From Leptasterias polaris (lineage: Eukaryota; Echinodermata; Asteroidea; Forcipulatida; Asteriidae): a stretch of DNA of 64,000 nucleotides. The stretch's first letter is position 1. Each line of letters begins with the position of its first letter. Under the pieces are notes generated by a model, which saw only the letters and a list, made by a program, of their open reading frames with translations, was not told the DNA's origin and made no database searches. A program made the translations under genes and the position numbers. This document shows positions 63,285-64,000 of this stretch, piece by piece. The stretch lies in NCBI GenBank assembly GCA_037783415.1, contig JAZGTN010000025.1:5563501-5627500 (forward strand), written 5' to 3'.

Positions 63285-63520
63285 ATCAGAAGCAAGATTT
63301 GAATGTAAATGGTAGCCAAGATGTCAATTATGGAGAAAGGCCGACTAAAAATGATCGCAGACAGGTTGCGTCTCTTTTATATACACCGGCGAGGCCGGAG
63401 AGCGGCGATGACAACCAAAGACGACGACTCGTGCGGGATGTATTGAGCAGAACAGCAGAGCTTTCCTCATCAACGACGCATCATCACGCGCCGTCCGAAA
63501 CCAGACCACATTATACATCA
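63285..63520 (+). CDS. Weak candidate exon, unknown product
   Basis: 78 codons between a pyrimidine-AG (aatcttctcag) and a donor (gtaagc). It is rich in charged and polar residues (ARPESGDDNQRRRLVRDVLS), with a Ser/Thr/His-rich end. Base composition is more GC-rich than its surroundings. I do not recognise a family. A TATA-like tttatata inside it would also fit a promoter region. Confidence 0.22.
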
Positions 63521-64000
63521 GTAAGCAATAATTGATGTACAAGTATCCAATAGCAACGGGCCTCAAACTCTGTTATGACACAAAAGACATAAACACAACA
63601 CCACCGGGCTGGACAAGATAACTAAATGATACAGCGTCTCCCTTGAATTCAGATTCTAAACGGTAAAACAATTTGATAATCTAGTTGTTGCGAAATATAT
63701 AAACCCAGATAGTTTGCATCTTCGTGGAAGGTGAACTTGTTTCACTTTTACATCATCCTCCGGCTATAAAAAAGGCGGTCTTTATATATTTTGTTCGAAA
63801 CAATAAAACCACCGTACAGTGTACGATAGCATCTAAGTGTCACTTAAAACTCTCTAAACCTGTAAATTCACCTGCGATACGATCTTGTACGGTTTACTCT
63901 GTCACTAGATTGCAAGAAAATCCAACAACACAGCTTAGATAAGCCACACTGTTCATATAATTGTCCGTTTTATTGCACAAACGAGTCCACTTTTGTGTCA

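Overview
This is a 64-kb piece of an animal genome, most likely a marine deuterostome and probably an echinoderm (inference). The grounds are GT-AG introns of 117 bp to 29 kb, AT-rich sequence, tRNA-derived SINEs, CR1/L2-type LINE tails and many small inverted-repeat elements of a kind common in echinoderms. It is not prokaryotic: there are no long ORFs or operons, and most open frames over 60 codons are chance or repeat frames.

The main content is one gene on the minus strand, spread over 17195-60058. Eleven coding exons with matching phases and GT-AG junctions join into about 549 residues: a signal-peptide-like start, a six-cysteine hormone-binding domain, seven transmembrane helices and a 166-residue tail. 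It is a class B1 (secretin-family) GPCR. Its core looks most like CRH/DH44-type receptors, with PTH-receptor-like features; the ligand cannot be set from sequence. The exon with the initiator ATG was not found. Three family hallmarks are missing: the TM3 cysteine, its ECL2 cysteine partner (with the adjoining Trp), and the TM6 proline of the PxxG kink.

Left of the receptor there are two partial genes. A minus-strand first exon (4747-4887) belongs to an unrecognised protein that must continue leftward. A plus-strand start (7638-7704, 8547-8801, 10119-10279) encodes a signal peptide and an LDL-receptor class B (YWTD) propeller, but its third exon changes frame repeatedly and no later exons follow, so it looks like a pseudogene. 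Inside the 29-kb first known intron of the receptor lies a plus-strand globin-like exon (35230-35552). A weak candidate exon sits at 63285-63520.

The rest is repeats: several SINE families, LINE 3' fragments, at least eight families of short inverted-repeat elements (some nested in SINEs, one 81-bp element with a clean 9-bp target duplication), a 64-bp tandem array, a 115-bp tandem duplication, microsatellites and long G or C runs. The nesting allows a partial order of insertion to be read.
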